Notes under the pieces: generated by a model | Told to the model about the DNA's origin: nothing | The model's database searches: none | What the model saw: the letters and a program-made list of their open reading frames with translations, nothing else | In this document: in pieces, positions 53,336-61,945 of the stretch | How positions within the stretch are numbered: the stretch's first letter is position 1 | Layout: every line of letters begins with the position of its first letter | Translations under genes and position numbers: made by a program | NCBI RefSeq assembly: GCF_000333015.1 | Contig: NZ_BANT01000008.1 | Span: 1-64,000 of the forward strand | Origin: Gordonia hirsuta DSM 44140 = NBRC 16056 | GTDB taxonomy: Bacteria; Actinomycetota; Actinomycetes; Mycobacteriales; Mycobacteriaceae | Direction of reading: 5' to 3' | DNA: 64,000 bases

Positions 53336-54267
53336 TGTGCACCGACCACGAGTCCGCGGCGCCGTTCAGCGCCGAGGAGGCCGCCGCGGTGCGCGCCTTC
53401 ACCGACCGCCTCGGCCTGCACGGGCTGATCGATGTGCACACCCACTTCATGCCTGCGCAGGTGATGAACAAGGTGTGGGCCTACTTCGACTCGGTCGGCC
53501 CCCTGGTCGGTCGCGAATGGCCCATCGCCTACCGCGCCGACGAGGAGCGGCGGGTAACCGCGCTGCGGGACTTCGGGTTGCGCGCGTACTCCTCGATGCT
53601 CTACCCCCATAAGCCGGATATGGCCGGGTGGCTCAACTCGTGGGCGGCGCAGTTCGCCGCCGACCACCCGGACTGCCTGCAGACCGCGACGTTCTACCCC
53701 GAACCGGGTGCTGGCGCCTACGTCGCCGCGGCGATCGACAACGGGGCACGGATCTTCAAGTCCCATATCCAGGTCGGTGACTACTCCCCCGCCGACCCTC
53801 TGCTCGACGACGTCTGGGCGGTCCTGGAACAGGCACAGGTGCCGGTGGTGATCCACTGCGGTTCGGGTCCGGCACCCGGGCGCTTCACCGGACCTGATCC
53901 GGTCCGCACCGTGCTGCGGCGGTTTCCGCGCCTGAGTCTGATCGTCGCCCACATGGGCACCCCCGAGTACACCGAGTTCGCCGAGCTGGCCGAGCAGTAT
54001 CCGCAGGTGCGCCTGGACACCACGATGAACTTCACCGACTTCTCCGAGCAGGACTCCCCGTACCCGAAGGAGCTGCTGCCGCGTCTGGTCGACCTGCAGG
54101 ACAAGATCCTGTTCGGCTCGGACTTCCCGAACATCCCCTACGGCTATCTGCACGCCCTGCAGGCGTGTGAGCGCCTGGACCTGGGCGAGGACTGGCTGCG
54201 CGCGGTGGTCTACGACAACGCGGCCGAGCTGTTCGGCATCGACGCGGCCGTCGCGCCGACACCGTGA
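53335..54267 (+). CDS. Amidohydrolase (ACMSD-like TIM barrel)
   Basis: A 310-aa metal-dependent hydrolase. The HxH motif is in LIDVHTHFMP; other ligands are in VVIHCGSGP and LIVAHMGTPEYTE, with the terminal Asp in ILFGSDFPNIPYGY. Belongs to the amidohydrolase_2 family, which includes decarboxylases and lactonases. AGGAGG lies 9 nt upstream of ATG. Coupled to the PaaI-type thioesterase, so it probably acts on a linked CoA-derived product. Confidence 0.83.
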   Translation: MCTDHESAAPFSAEEAAAVRAFTDRLGLHGLIDVHTHFMPAQVMNKVWAYFDSVGPLVGREWPIAYRADEERRVTALRDFGLRAYSSMLYPHKPDMAGWLNSWAAQFAADHPDCLQTATFYPEPGAGAYVAAAIDNGARIFKSHIQVGDYSPADPLLDDVWAVLEQAQVPVVIHCGSGPAPGRFTGPDPVRTVLRRFPRLSLIVAHMGTPEYTEFAELAEQYPQVRLDTTMNFTDFSEQDSPYPKELLPRLVDLQDKILFGSDFPNIPYGYLHALQACERLDLGEDWLRAVVYDNAAELFGIDAAVAPTP

Positions 54268-54289
54268 CCTGATCTGAGCCGAACCGGGT

Positions 54290-54317
54290 GCCGGCCGACC
54301 GCTGCGGGTCGGCCGGC
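54290..54317. terminator. Bidirectional terminator between the amidohydrolase and a small gene
   Basis: GCCGGCCGACC (54290-54300) and GGTCGGCCGGC (54307-54317) form an 11-bp stem with a 6-nt loop, between convergent genes. Confidence 0.7.
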
Positions 54318-54328
54318 CCCGGATCGGG

Positions 54329-54556
54329 TCAGCGCCAGTAGTTGTTGGCCGCCGCCACGGTCTGGAAGTTCAGCGCCACCACTTCCGAGCCGGCGATCAG
54401 CGAGTCGGCATCCTCGGCGTATTCGGGGCGGAGCTTGTGCAGGATCTCCGGGTTGGGCTGGGTGTACTTGACCCCGCGGCGGCTCAGGGTGATGGCGAGT
54501 TCGAAGCCCTCCTGCGGCGTTTTGGTGATGAGGCTGGTGAGCCAGGTGTCGGTCAT
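54329..54556 (-). CDS. Small hypothetical protein, 75 aa
   Basis: A 75-aa protein, MTDTWLTSLITKTPQEGFEL at its start and VVALNFQTVAAANNYWR at its end. ATG 54556 with GAAAGGG upstream; a -10-like TAAACT lies about 60 nt upstream. No membrane segment, no Cys. No family was recognised. The regular codon use and good RBS make it a real gene. The mix of charged and hydrophobic residues suggests a small soluble, helical protein. Confidence 0.7.
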   Translation of the reverse strand: MTDTWLTSLITKTPQEGFELAITLSRRGVKYTQPNPEILHKLRPEYAEDADSLIAGSEVVALNFQTVAAANNYWR

Positions 54557-54684
54557 GTTGTGCCCTTTCGATCCGCGGAACTCCACCGGAGCGCGCGCGT
54601 GGGTGGATTTAACCGCAGTTTACTCCACTAAATGGCTCCCGCCGGAGCGGGCCGGAGCCGCGCACCGGCGAGCAGCCACCGCGC

Positions 54685-55653
54685 TCACTCGGCGATCTGC
54701 ACGACCGCCTTGCCGCGGACCTTGCCGTCGGCCAGATCGGTGAGCGCCTGCGGCAGGTCGGCCAGCGGATAGGTGACGTTCACCGGCGGGCGCATACCCG
54801 CCTCGATCATCTCCACCAGCTCGTCGTGCAACAGCCCGGGCACCTCCGGATGGGTCCGGATGTACTCACCCCAGGCTGCGCCGACGATCGCCACATTGCG
54901 GAATAGCACGCGGTTGAGTTTGACCGTCGGGATGCCGCCGGCGGCGAATCCGATCACCACGAACCGCCCGTCGGGGGCGACGGTGCGCAGCGCCTCGTCG
55001 AACACCTCACCGCCGACCGGGTCGATCATCACGTCGACCCCGCCGTCGGACAGTTCCAGGACGCGGTCCTTCCAACCGTCGGTCAACTGCACCACCTCGT
55101 CGGCGCCGAGCTCGCGCAGCATCTCCTCGGCACCGGTGCGGTGCACCACGGCGATCACCTTGGCCCCCATCGCCTTGGCGACCAGGATCGAGGCCACACC
55201 GATGCCGCCGGCGGCGCCGAGCACCCCTACCACCTCGCCGGGGGCGGTCTGCGCCCGCATCTTCAGCGCGAACAGCGCGGTCTGGAAGTTGATGCCCAGC
55301 GCCGCGCCCTCATCGAAGGTGAGGGCATCGGGTAGCGCGAACAGCTGCTGCGGGTACACCGCGACCTGCTCGCCGAAGCCGCCGAGCATCGACGCCACCA
55401 CCACGCGGTCGCCGGGCTGGAACGGACTGTCCGCCGGCGCCTGCGCCACCACCCCGGCGACCTCGGTGCCCGGCGTGAACGGCAGCGGCGGCCGCAGCTG
55501 GTACTTGCCCTGGCTCATCAACAGGTCCGGGAAGCAAACACCGCAACTCTTGACGTCGACAAGCACCTGGCCGGGCGCGACGTCGGGCGCCGGAACCTCC
55601 TGCAATTCGAATCCTGCCGGGCCGTTCTCTGCGATCAACACCTGTGCTTTCAT
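54685..55653 (-). CDS. NADPH:quinone oxidoreductase-like MDR protein
   Basis: A 322-aa zinc-free medium-chain reductase. VKSCGVCFPDLLMSQGKYQL, PGTEVAGVV, then the NADPH site VVGVLGAAGGIGVASILVAK and DVMIDPVGG. ATG 55653 with GGAG 6 nt upstream. Reduces quinones or activated alkenes; the role is not specified by neighbours. Confidence 0.84.
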   Translation of the reverse strand: MKAQVLIAENGPAGFELQEVPAPDVAPGQVLVDVKSCGVCFPDLLMSQGKYQLRPPLPFTPGTEVAGVVAQAPADSPFQPGDRVVVASMLGGFGEQVAVYPQQLFALPDALTFDEGAALGINFQTALFALKMRAQTAPGEVVGVLGAAGGIGVASILVAKAMGAKVIAVVHRTGAEEMLRELGADEVVQLTDGWKDRVLELSDGGVDVMIDPVGGEVFDEALRTVAPDGRFVVIGFAAGGIPTVKLNRVLFRNVAIVGAAWGEYIRTHPEVPGLLHDELVEMIEAGMRPPVNVTYPLADLPQALTDLADGKVRGKAVVQIAE

Positions 55654-55811
55654 GTGCTCCACCGTACGTGCGCTCGGTCAGTTCCGGTTGCCGATCGCCC
55701 AGCCGGACCGACATTGTTGCGGGTGTACAGATTCATCCGATTGGAGGCTATCCGGCCCGGCGCCGATGCGGTGAGATGATGTGCCCTTATCCCCGACCGC
55801 GGAGGCCTGCT

Positions 55812-56141
55812 GTGCCTAGTGCACCCCCGATCAACCTGCTGCCCGGCGAGACCGTTATCCGGCATCAGGACTTCACCCCCCGACTGATCCTCACCTACCT
55901 GAAAACGACGATGATCCTGACGAACCGCCGGCTCGTGGTGAGTTCGCCGAACACCATCTTCGGCATCATTCCGCACGGCTACTCGATCCACTCCGCACCG
56001 ATCGAGACGATCACCGATGCCGGCTGCGGCAACGGCCGTCAGACCGGTGCGATCTCCATGGTCGGCTCACTGTTCGCTGTGCTGCTGGTCGTCGGGGCCT
56101 TCGTCATGTTTGTCACCATCGCCGGCGGTGGCACGTTCTGA
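55812..56141 (+). CDS. Small membrane protein with PH-like N-terminal domain
   Basis: A 109-aa protein from GTG 55812 (GGAGG upstream). The soluble part (LLPGETVIRHQDFTPRLILT, TTMILTNRRLVVSSPNTIFG) has the tempo of bacterial PH/bPH_2 domains, followed by one C-terminal helix (MVGSLFAVLLVVGAFVMFVT). Coupled to the next gene by TGATG. Function unknown. Confidence 0.65.
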   Translation: MPSAPPINLLPGETVIRHQDFTPRLILTYLKTTMILTNRRLVVSSPNTIFGIIPHGYSIHSAPIETITDAGCGNGRQTGAISMVGSLFAVLLVVGAFVMFVTIAGGGTF

Positions 56142-56455
56142 TGGTGTTTCTCCTGATGCTCCTGGTGATCATCGGCATCCTTGTGGTGCTCTGGATCATC
56201 TCGGCCAAGACCTACGTCAGCGCCCGGACGCAGAGTGGCGCCGTCCTGGCGGCCGGCACCAGCCCGCGGGAGCGGCCGGCCGCCGAAGAGATGTACGCCC
56301 TGATCGTCGCCGAGTCGATGGCGGCCCGTGAGCGGCTGTCGAATGCGGCTACAGCGGTGCCGCCGCCGGCCCCGACCCAGCACAACAGCCGACCGCAGCC
56401 TCCGTCGGCCTTCCACCCGCAGCCGCAGCCGTTCGGCCCGAATCAGCGCCGCTGA
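56141..56455 (+). CDS. Small single-pass membrane protein
   Basis: A 104-aa protein with an N-terminal helix (LLMLLVIIGILVVLWIISA), a helical region (RPAAEEMYALIVAESMAARE) and a Pro/Gln-rich tail. No family was recognised. Start shared with the previous stop, so the two small membrane proteins are probably made together. Its last 13 nt overlap the 3' end of the convergent LLM gene. Confidence 0.6.
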   Translation: MVFLLMLLVIIGILVVLWIISAKTYVSARTQSGAVLAAGTSPRERPAAEEMYALIVAESMAARERLSNAATAVPPPAPTQHNSRPQPPSAFHPQPQPFGPNQRR

Positions 56456-57318
56456 CTCGAGGAGTCGAGCCCGAGCTTGCCGGCCAACCGCGCCAGGTAG
56501 CCGGCGGCTCGGTCCGCCGACTCATCGGGCACCCCGTACAGCACGGTGCTCACCCCCAGCGCACGCCAGCGGTCGAGCCGTTCGGGATCGGGTTTTCCGT
56601 CCAGAACGACGACGCGCGGCGTGCCGCTGCGGCCGGCCTCGCCCCAGATCCGGTGCAGTAGTGCCACTGAGCCGTCGATGTCGCGTTCGCGCGGGGTGGT
56701 GATCCACCCGTCGGCGCTGCGGGCGATCCATCGGAAGTTCTTCTCCGTCCCCGCCGCGCCGACCAGCACCGGAATCGGGGCGGCCGGTTTGGGCCAGGCC
56801 CAACTCGGACCGAAGCTGACGAACTCGCCGCTGTAGGCCGCCTCCTCCTGGGTCCACAGCGCCCGCATGGCCTCCAGATACTCCCGCAACATGGTCCGGC
56901 GGCGGGCGGGCGGGACCCCGTGGTCTGCCAGCTCGTCCAGATTCCAGCCGAAGCCGACACCCAGCTGCACGCGCCCGCCCGACAGGTGGTCGACGGTGGC
57001 GATGGTCTTGGCCAGGGTGATCGGATCCGACTGCACCGGCAGTGCCACGGCCGTGGCCAGCAGCAGGTTCTGGGTGACCGCAGCCGCCGCCGCCAGACTG
57101 GTCCACGGATCCAGGGTGCGCAGGTAGCGGTCGTCGGGCAGTTCGGCGGTGCCGGTGCCGGGGTGGGCCGCCTCCCGGCGGGTGGGGATGTGTCCGTGTT
57201 CGGGGACGTAGTAGGAGGCGAAGCCGGCCTGCTCGATCAGCGGCGCCAGCAGGTGCGGCCGCAGACCCCGGTCGCTGGTGAACTGGACGATGCCGAAATC
57301 CATGTGCGCCGAATCCAT
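56443..57318 (-). CDS. LLM-class F420-dependent oxidoreductase
   Basis: A 286-291-aa TIM-barrel oxidoreductase of the luciferase-like family; FGIVQFTSDRG at the start, VPEHGHIPTRRE, GGRVQLGVGFGWNLDELADH and the C-terminal WRALGVSTVLYGVP. In actinobacteria such proteins use coenzyme F420. Two in-frame ATGs (57318 and 57303), created by a 15-bp tandem duplication, compete as starts. It follows fprB by 10 nt, so it may be in the same KstR-like controlled unit. Confidence 0.82.
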   Translation of the reverse strand: MDSAHMDFGIVQFTSDRGLRPHLLAPLIEQAGFASYYVPEHGHIPTRREAAHPGTGTAELPDDRYLRTLDPWTSLAAAAAVTQNLLLATAVALPVQSDPITLAKTIATVDHLSGGRVQLGVGFGWNLDELADHGVPPARRRTMLREYLEAMRALWTQEEAAYSGEFVSFGPSWAWPKPAAPIPVLVGAAGTEKNFRWIARSADGWITTPRERDIDGSVALLHRIWGEAGRSGTPRVVVLDGKPDPERLDRWRALGVSTVLYGVPDESADRAAGYLARLAGKLGLDSSSQRR

Positions 57319-57328
57319 GTGCGCCGCC

Positions 57329-58996
57329 TCAGTTCCCGGCCTGCGCCGTGGCCACCAGTTGCTCGACGGTCACCAGTTTGACGCGGCGGCGGCCACCGGC
57401 CTCGCCGGCCTCGCGTTCGGCCGCATCGATCCGTCCCCAGCCGCTCAGGTCGACGCGCTGGGCTCCGCGTGCGGCCACCAGTTCGGACACGTCGGCCGGG
57501 TCGGCCACCGGTTCGGGCAGCACCCCGTCGGCGAAGTCGGCGAGGATCGCGGCGGCGGCCTGCTCCCCACACAACCGGTTGCGCCCGATGCCGCCGGTGG
57601 GCCCGCGGCGGATCCACCCGGCGACGAACAGTCCCGGTAGCACCGGGCCGCCGGCGCCGTCGGTGACTCGCGCCTGCTCGTTGGGCACCACCGCGCGCTC
57701 GTCGTCGAACGGCAGCCCGGGAACGGACTGTCCGCGGTAGCCGACCGAGCGCACCAGCGCCGATGTGGTCAGGGGGAAGCTCTCGTCGGTGGCGGCCGTG
57801 GTGCCGTCGGGGCGATAGCTGTTGCGCCGGCAGATCACTGCGGTGACGGCAGTGTCGCCGACCACCTCCTGCGGCGCAGCCAGGAAGTGGAAGACGATCC
57901 GTTTGCCGGCCGAGCCGGCGGGGCGCGCGGCGAACTCGCGGGCGAGCCGAATCTTGGTGGCGACGGTCGAATCGAGGCTGCCGTCGTCCAGAGCGGCCTG
58001 GGCCTGCGGGGACAGTGTCAGCTCGCCGGGATCGACCACCACATCGATGCCGGGCAGATCGCCCAGAGACAGGAATTCGGCGTTGGTGAACGCCGCGTGT
58101 TCGATGCCGCGCCGGCCCAGAACCACCACCTCGCGGATCGACGATTCGCGCAGGGCCGCCAGTGCGTGGTCGGCGATATCGGTGGTGCCCAGGGTCGCCT
58201 CGTCGGCGAGCAGGATCCGGGCCACGTCCAGGGCCACGTTGCCGGTGCCGACCACCACGGCGCGCTCGCCGTCGAGCGGGAAGGTCCGCTCGGTGTATCC
58301 GGGGTGGCCGTTGTACCAGGCCACGAAGTCGGTCGCCGCGAACGAGCCCGGCAGTTCCTCACCGGGAATGCCGAGGCGGCGATCGTGCGGGGCACCGACG
58401 GCGTACAGCAGGGCCCCGTACCGTTCGCACAGTTCGTCGTGGGTGATGTGCGTGCCGACGTCCACATTCAGGTGGTAGGTGAAGTTCGCGCGTTTCTCGG
58501 TCTGCGCGAAGGTCCGCTCGACCCCTTTGGTCTTGGCATGGTCGGGGGCCACACCCCCGCGGACCAGTCCGTACGGGGTGGGTAGCCGATCGAAGACGTC
58601 GACGCTGATCTGCGAGAACTCGGCGAGCTTGCCGGCGGCGTAGAAGGCGGCCGGACCGGCGCCGATCACCGCCACCCGCAGCTGTGCGCCCTCGGGCAGT
58701 TGCGGCCGCTTCGGCGGCGAGCCCAGGCCGCCCTCGACGTCGTGGTCGCGGTAATAGTCGGCGTTGATCTGGAGGTAGGGCTCATCGCGCGGGTCGAGCT
58801 CGTCGTCGGGATAGATCGCGTCCACCGGGCACTCGTCGATGCATGCGCCGCAGTCGATGCAGGTCTCCGGGTCGATGTAGAGCATCTCCGCGGTGAGGAA
58901 CTCGGGTTCATCGGGGGTGGGGTGGATGCAGTTGACCGGGCAGACCTCGACGCAGCTGGCGTCATTGCAGCAGGGTCGGGTGATCACGTGGGCCAT
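57329..58996 (-). CDS. fprB: FprB, ferredoxin-ferredoxin NADP reductase fusion
   Basis: A 555-aa fusion. Residues ~1-65 are a ferredoxin with CCNDASCVEVCPVNCIHP and CIDCGACIDECPVDAI, Cys patterns for two Fe-S clusters. Then an FprA-type reductase (VAVIGAGPAAFYAAGKL, VVVGTGNVALDVARILL, AGWIRRGPTGGIGRNR). It can pass NADPH electrons to P450s or Rieske oxygenases. ATG 58996 begins the ferredoxin. A KstR-like operator lies 23 nt upstream. Confidence 0.9.
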   Translation of the reverse strand: MAHVITRPCCNDASCVEVCPVNCIHPTPDEPEFLTAEMLYIDPETCIDCGACIDECPVDAIYPDDELDPRDEPYLQINADYYRDHDVEGGLGSPPKRPQLPEGAQLRVAVIGAGPAAFYAAGKLAEFSQISVDVFDRLPTPYGLVRGGVAPDHAKTKGVERTFAQTEKRANFTYHLNVDVGTHITHDELCERYGALLYAVGAPHDRRLGIPGEELPGSFAATDFVAWYNGHPGYTERTFPLDGERAVVVGTGNVALDVARILLADEATLGTTDIADHALAALRESSIREVVVLGRRGIEHAAFTNAEFLSLGDLPGIDVVVDPGELTLSPQAQAALDDGSLDSTVATKIRLAREFAARPAGSAGKRIVFHFLAAPQEVVGDTAVTAVICRRNSYRPDGTTAATDESFPLTTSALVRSVGYRGQSVPGLPFDDERAVVPNEQARVTDGAGGPVLPGLFVAGWIRRGPTGGIGRNRLCGEQAAAAILADFADGVLPEPVADPADVSELVAARGAQRVDLSGWGRIDAAEREAGEAGGRRRVKLVTVEQLVATAQAGN

Positions 58997-59018
58997 GGCC
59001 GGACACTCACTCCTCAAC

Positions 59019-59032
59019 TGGAACAGGTTCTA
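59019..59032. promoter_or_regulatory. KstR-like operator between fprB and the acyl-ACP thioesterase
   Basis: TGGAACAGGTTCTA fits TNNAACNNGTTNNA. It lies 23 nt upstream of fprB and 60 nt upstream of the divergent thioesterase, so one repressor could control both. Confidence 0.65.
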
Positions 59033-59092
59033 GTTTTCACCTCAGAGTAACGTAGGTCACCGCTCTTCGGCACCGATGAGAAAGGTCCTTAC

Positions 59093-59950
59093 GTGCCCCT
59101 CGACAAACCGACGTCCTCGACGCCGCCTGCCTACGCCCCGCTCGGCGACCGGAAAGCCGGGTCGGACTTCTTCTCCGAGACCTATCGGGTGCGCACCGGC
59201 GACATCGATCAGGACATGCGGGTACGACTGGACGGGCTGGCGCGGTACCTGCAGGACGTGGCCAACGACAACATCGCGCCGATGGAGTACGCACAGACCG
59301 ATCCGTACTGGATCGTGCGGCGCACCGTGATCGACGTCCTCGAGCCGATCACCTGGCCGTCGGACTTCACCGCCGAACGCTGGTGCGGCGCCCTGTCCAC
59401 CCGCTGGACCGATATGCGGGTGCGGTTGCGTGCGACGAGCCAGACCAACAAGTTCAATCCGGAGCCGCGGCCGGACGGGCTGGTGGAGACGGTCGCGTTC
59501 TGGATCAACGTCAACGAGCAGGGCATGCCCTCGCGCATCAGCGACGGCATGTACGAGTTCCTCACCTCGATGACCGACGAACATCGGCTGCGCTGGCGGG
59601 CGACGAACCCCGAGACCCCGCCCGCACCGGAGGACCTGGAGCTGCCCGACCGCGAACACGTTCTGCGGATCACCGATTTCGATCCGTTCAAACACCTGAA
59701 CAACGCCGCCTACCTCGAGGCGATCGAGGACGAACTGGTGGCCCATCCGGATCTGCTCGACGTCCCGCACCGCATGGTCATCGAATACCTGCGGCCCATC
59801 ACCCCGGGCACCCCGATCACCCTGCGGCGCAAGCGGATCGACGACTGTCTCTACGTGTGGATGATGATCCCGTCCGACGATGGGCCGGTTCCGGCGGCCA
59901 CGGTGTCGGTGTTCCGCATCCCCGAGCACGAACCTGCCGGACCGGCATAG
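59093..59950 (+). CDS. Acyl-ACP thioesterase family protein (FatA-like)
   Basis: A 285-aa protein with two hotdog repeats: RVRTGDIDQDMRVRLDGLAR ... DNIAPMEYAQ and ITDFDPFKHLNNAAYLEAIE with the catalytic Asn/His (HLNNAAY) region. The family (M. tuberculosis Rv2001-like) hydrolyses acyl-ACP or acyl-CoA. GTG 59093 with AAAGG upstream. Divergent from fprB. Confidence 0.83.
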   Translation: MPLDKPTSSTPPAYAPLGDRKAGSDFFSETYRVRTGDIDQDMRVRLDGLARYLQDVANDNIAPMEYAQTDPYWIVRRTVIDVLEPITWPSDFTAERWCGALSTRWTDMRVRLRATSQTNKFNPEPRPDGLVETVAFWINVNEQGMPSRISDGMYEFLTSMTDEHRLRWRATNPETPPAPEDLELPDREHVLRITDFDPFKHLNNAAYLEAIEDELVAHPDLLDVPHRMVIEYLRPITPGTPITLRRKRIDDCLYVWMMIPSDDGPVPAATVSVFRIPEHEPAGPA

Positions 59951-59963
59951 GACACCGGGGCCG

Positions 59964-60521
59964 TCAGTGGGCCCGGTCGATCACCAGTTCCATCAGTGCG
60001 GTCGGCGCCGCACACGGGTCACCGCCGCCCCCGCTCTGCGGCTCGACCCACCAGGTGAGGATGCCGCGGCCCGGCGAGCGCGCGGTCACCCCGCACACCT
60101 GCGGGCGGGACGGATCGCGGGCGGTGAAGGCAGCCATGCTGTGCACCTGGATGTTCTCGGTCTGAAAACCCATCTCCTGGGCGGCCTGCTTCTCCAGGGT
60201 GATGTTGCCCCACTCGAACCAGTTCAGCGTCACATCGGTGGTGACCCCACCGGTGACCACCCAGCGGCAGATCGCACCGGAGAACGTGCCGAACGCCGAA
60301 GTTCCGCCGACCGTGTCGGCGATGGTCTGGTCCGGCAGGATGTGGCATTCGGTCAGCAGTCCCTCGAATTGCGAGGTGTCGACGTCACCGCGCTGGGCCC
60401 CGGTCGGCGGGCCGCTGCGCTCGTCCGACGACGAGCCGCCGCACGCGGTGCCGGCACCGAGCACCCCCACTGCGGCCACGGCGACCGCCGCGGTGCGCCA
60501 CCGGGTCATCGGGCCCCTCAT
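59964..60521 (-). CDS. DUF3558 lipoprotein
   Basis: A 185-aa lipoprotein. Signal TAAVAVAAVGVLGAGTACGG with the Cys after GTA. The DUF3558 core (LLTECHILPDQTIADTVGG, AICRWVVTGG, VCGVTARSPGRGILTWWVEP) contains paired Cys. ATG 60521 overlaps the upstream gene (ATGA). DUF3558 proteins are exported and widespread in actinobacteria; function unknown. Confidence 0.8.
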   Translation of the reverse strand: MRGPMTRWRTAAVAVAAVGVLGAGTACGGSSSDERSGPPTGAQRGDVDTSQFEGLLTECHILPDQTIADTVGGTSAFGTFSGAICRWVVTGGVTTDVTLNWFEWGNITLEKQAAQEMGFQTENIQVHSMAAFTARDPSRPQVCGVTARSPGRGILTWWVEPQSGGGGDPCAAPTALMELVIDRAH

Positions 60522-61399
60522 GAGGCACGCTCGATCGAGGTGGCGGCCAGTTGTTTGGCCGCACTGCACAGGGTCTCCTGTGAGACCGTCCGCTGACCGG
60601 CGATGACGGGCCGGTCGGCGATGGAGATCTCGATGAAGTCGTTCTCGAACTGCACCCCGACTTCACAGACCGAGGGATGCCGGGCCAGGAAACCGGGGTA
60701 GCCGGCGGTCTCGTAATCCACGGTCTGCTCCTCGCGGGTCAGCTGTTCCAGGCCGCGTTCACGCCCGATCGGCGAGCCCCGGTACCAGTTGAACGAGGCC
60801 ACCGCTCCGCTGCGCACGTCGCTCTGCCGCCACTCGCACACCGACGGGTTGTCCACGTACAGCTTGAGTCCGGCGAAGGTGGTGGCTGCGGTGACCTCCT
60901 GCGTGGTCAGACCGCCGCAGCGCGGGAAGAGCGGGCCGGTCCCGGCCTTGGGTGTGCGCGTCGGCGCCGGCGATTCGATGGGCTCGTCGCCGCCGCAGGC
61001 ACTCAGGGTCAGCACCAGGGCCGCGGCCGCCAGCAGCAGACCACCGCCGCGCAGCCGGTCGAGCTGACGGCGCTCACGTTTGGTGGGACGGCCGGCACCG
61101 CGGTCGCGACGGGGCACCGCGGCCAGCATCTCCTTGGGCGGGGGCGGCGGACTACGGTCGATGTAGCACTCGGCGGCCACCGGCGCCGACGCTCGCTTGC
61201 TGATCAGCTGGACCACGTCGACGATGCGTTCGCGGCCGTGCAGCCGCACCCGCACCTCATCACCGATGGCGACGGTCGTGGCCGGTTTGGCAGTGACCCC
61301 GTTGACCTGCACATGCCCGGCGCGGCAGGCGGCACCGGCCGCCGATCTGGTCTTGGTCAGCCGGATACCCCAGATCCAGCTGTCCACGCGCGTCGCCAT
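60518..61399 (-). CDS. S4 RNA-binding domain fused in frame to a DUF3558 lipoprotein
   Basis: A 293-aa protein. Residues 1-118 are a complete Hsp15/S4-type RNA-binding protein (MATRVDSWIWGIRLTKTRSA, GHVQVNGVTAKPA, RPTKRERRQLDRLRG), which normally ends here. Without a stop it runs into a lipoprotein signal, GGGLLLAAAALVLTLSACGG (Cys135, lipobox LSAC), and a DUF3558 domain (LFPRCGGLTTQEVTAATTFA, CEWRQSD, TLCSAAKQL). Internal starts ATG 61129 and GTG 61117 could give a separate lipoprotein. As one chain the S4 part would be cytoplasmic and DUF3558 outside. AAGGAAGG precedes ATG 61399. Confidence 0.8.
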   Translation of the reverse strand: MATRVDSWIWGIRLTKTRSAAGAACRAGHVQVNGVTAKPATTVAIGDEVRVRLHGRERIVDVVQLISKRASAPVAAECYIDRSPPPPPKEMLAAVPRRDRGAGRPTKRERRQLDRLRGGGLLLAAAALVLTLSACGGDEPIESPAPTRTPKAGTGPLFPRCGGLTTQEVTAATTFAGLKLYVDNPSVCEWRQSDVRSGAVASFNWYRGSPIGRERGLEQLTREEQTVDYETAGYPGFLARHPSVCEVGVQFENDFIEISIADRPVIAGQRTVSQETLCSAAKQLAATSIERAS

Positions 61400-61473
61400 G
61401 AGCCCTTCCTTCCGTTGCGATCACTCTAGTCCGGCACGGCCACAGATGAGTCCGGCACGACCGCAGATGCGCT

Positions 61474-61512
61474 CGGCGCCCGATGAGCTCCGCGGGGAGT
61501 CATCGGGCGCCG
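61474..61512 (-). terminator. Stem-loop after the SHOCT gene
   Basis: CGGCGCCCGATGA (61474-61486) and TCATCGGGCGCCG (61500-61512), 13-bp perfect arms and 13-nt loop. A near-perfect 21-nt tandem repeat (AGTCCGGCACGGCCACAGATG and AGTCCGGCACGACCGCAGATG) lies beside it towards the S4 gene. Confidence 0.7.
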
Positions 61513-61558
61513 GGGTCGTCGTCCCGCATTCTCTGCGCGACGCCGCGTGTCACTGGGT

Positions 61559-61945
61559 TCAGGCGAGCGCCTTGGCCTTGATCGCCTCGAATTCACCCTG
61601 GTCGATGGTTCCGGCGTCGAGCAGCGCCTTGGCAGTCGCGATCTGGTCGGCCGGGGTCGCCGTCCCGGCGGCCTGCCGAATGTATTCGCGGGCCTGCGCA
61701 TTGGCAGCGACCTGCGCAGCCGCTGACCGTTCTGCCATGCCGGGGCCGCGGGCGATCACGTAAACAAAGGCCGTCAGGTACGGGAAGATGATCAGGAAGA
61801 TGATCCAGAGCACCTTCCAGCCGGCGGCAAGCTTATGGTCGCGGAACAGGTCCACCAGGATCATGTACAGCACGATCAGGTACGCGATGAACGCGAAGAT
61901 CACGACCGTGTACCACAGGACATTCCAGAAATTCGACCAGTCCAC
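61559..61945 (-). CDS. SHOCT-domain membrane protein with PLD-nuclease-like N-terminus
   Basis: A 128-aa protein with two membrane helices (VIFAFIAYLIVLYMILVDLF and VLWIIFLIIFPYLTAFVYVI) in the PLDc_N arrangement and a C-terminal SHOCT helix pair (IATAKALLDAGTIDQGEFEA). Typical of short actinobacterial membrane proteins of unknown function. GTG 61945 with GGGAGG upstream. Confidence 0.78.
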   Translation of the reverse strand: MDWSNFWNVLWYTVVIFAFIAYLIVLYMILVDLFRDHKLAAGWKVLWIIFLIIFPYLTAFVYVIARGPGMAERSAAAQVAANAQAREYIRQAAGTATPADQIATAKALLDAGTIDQGEFEAIKAKALA

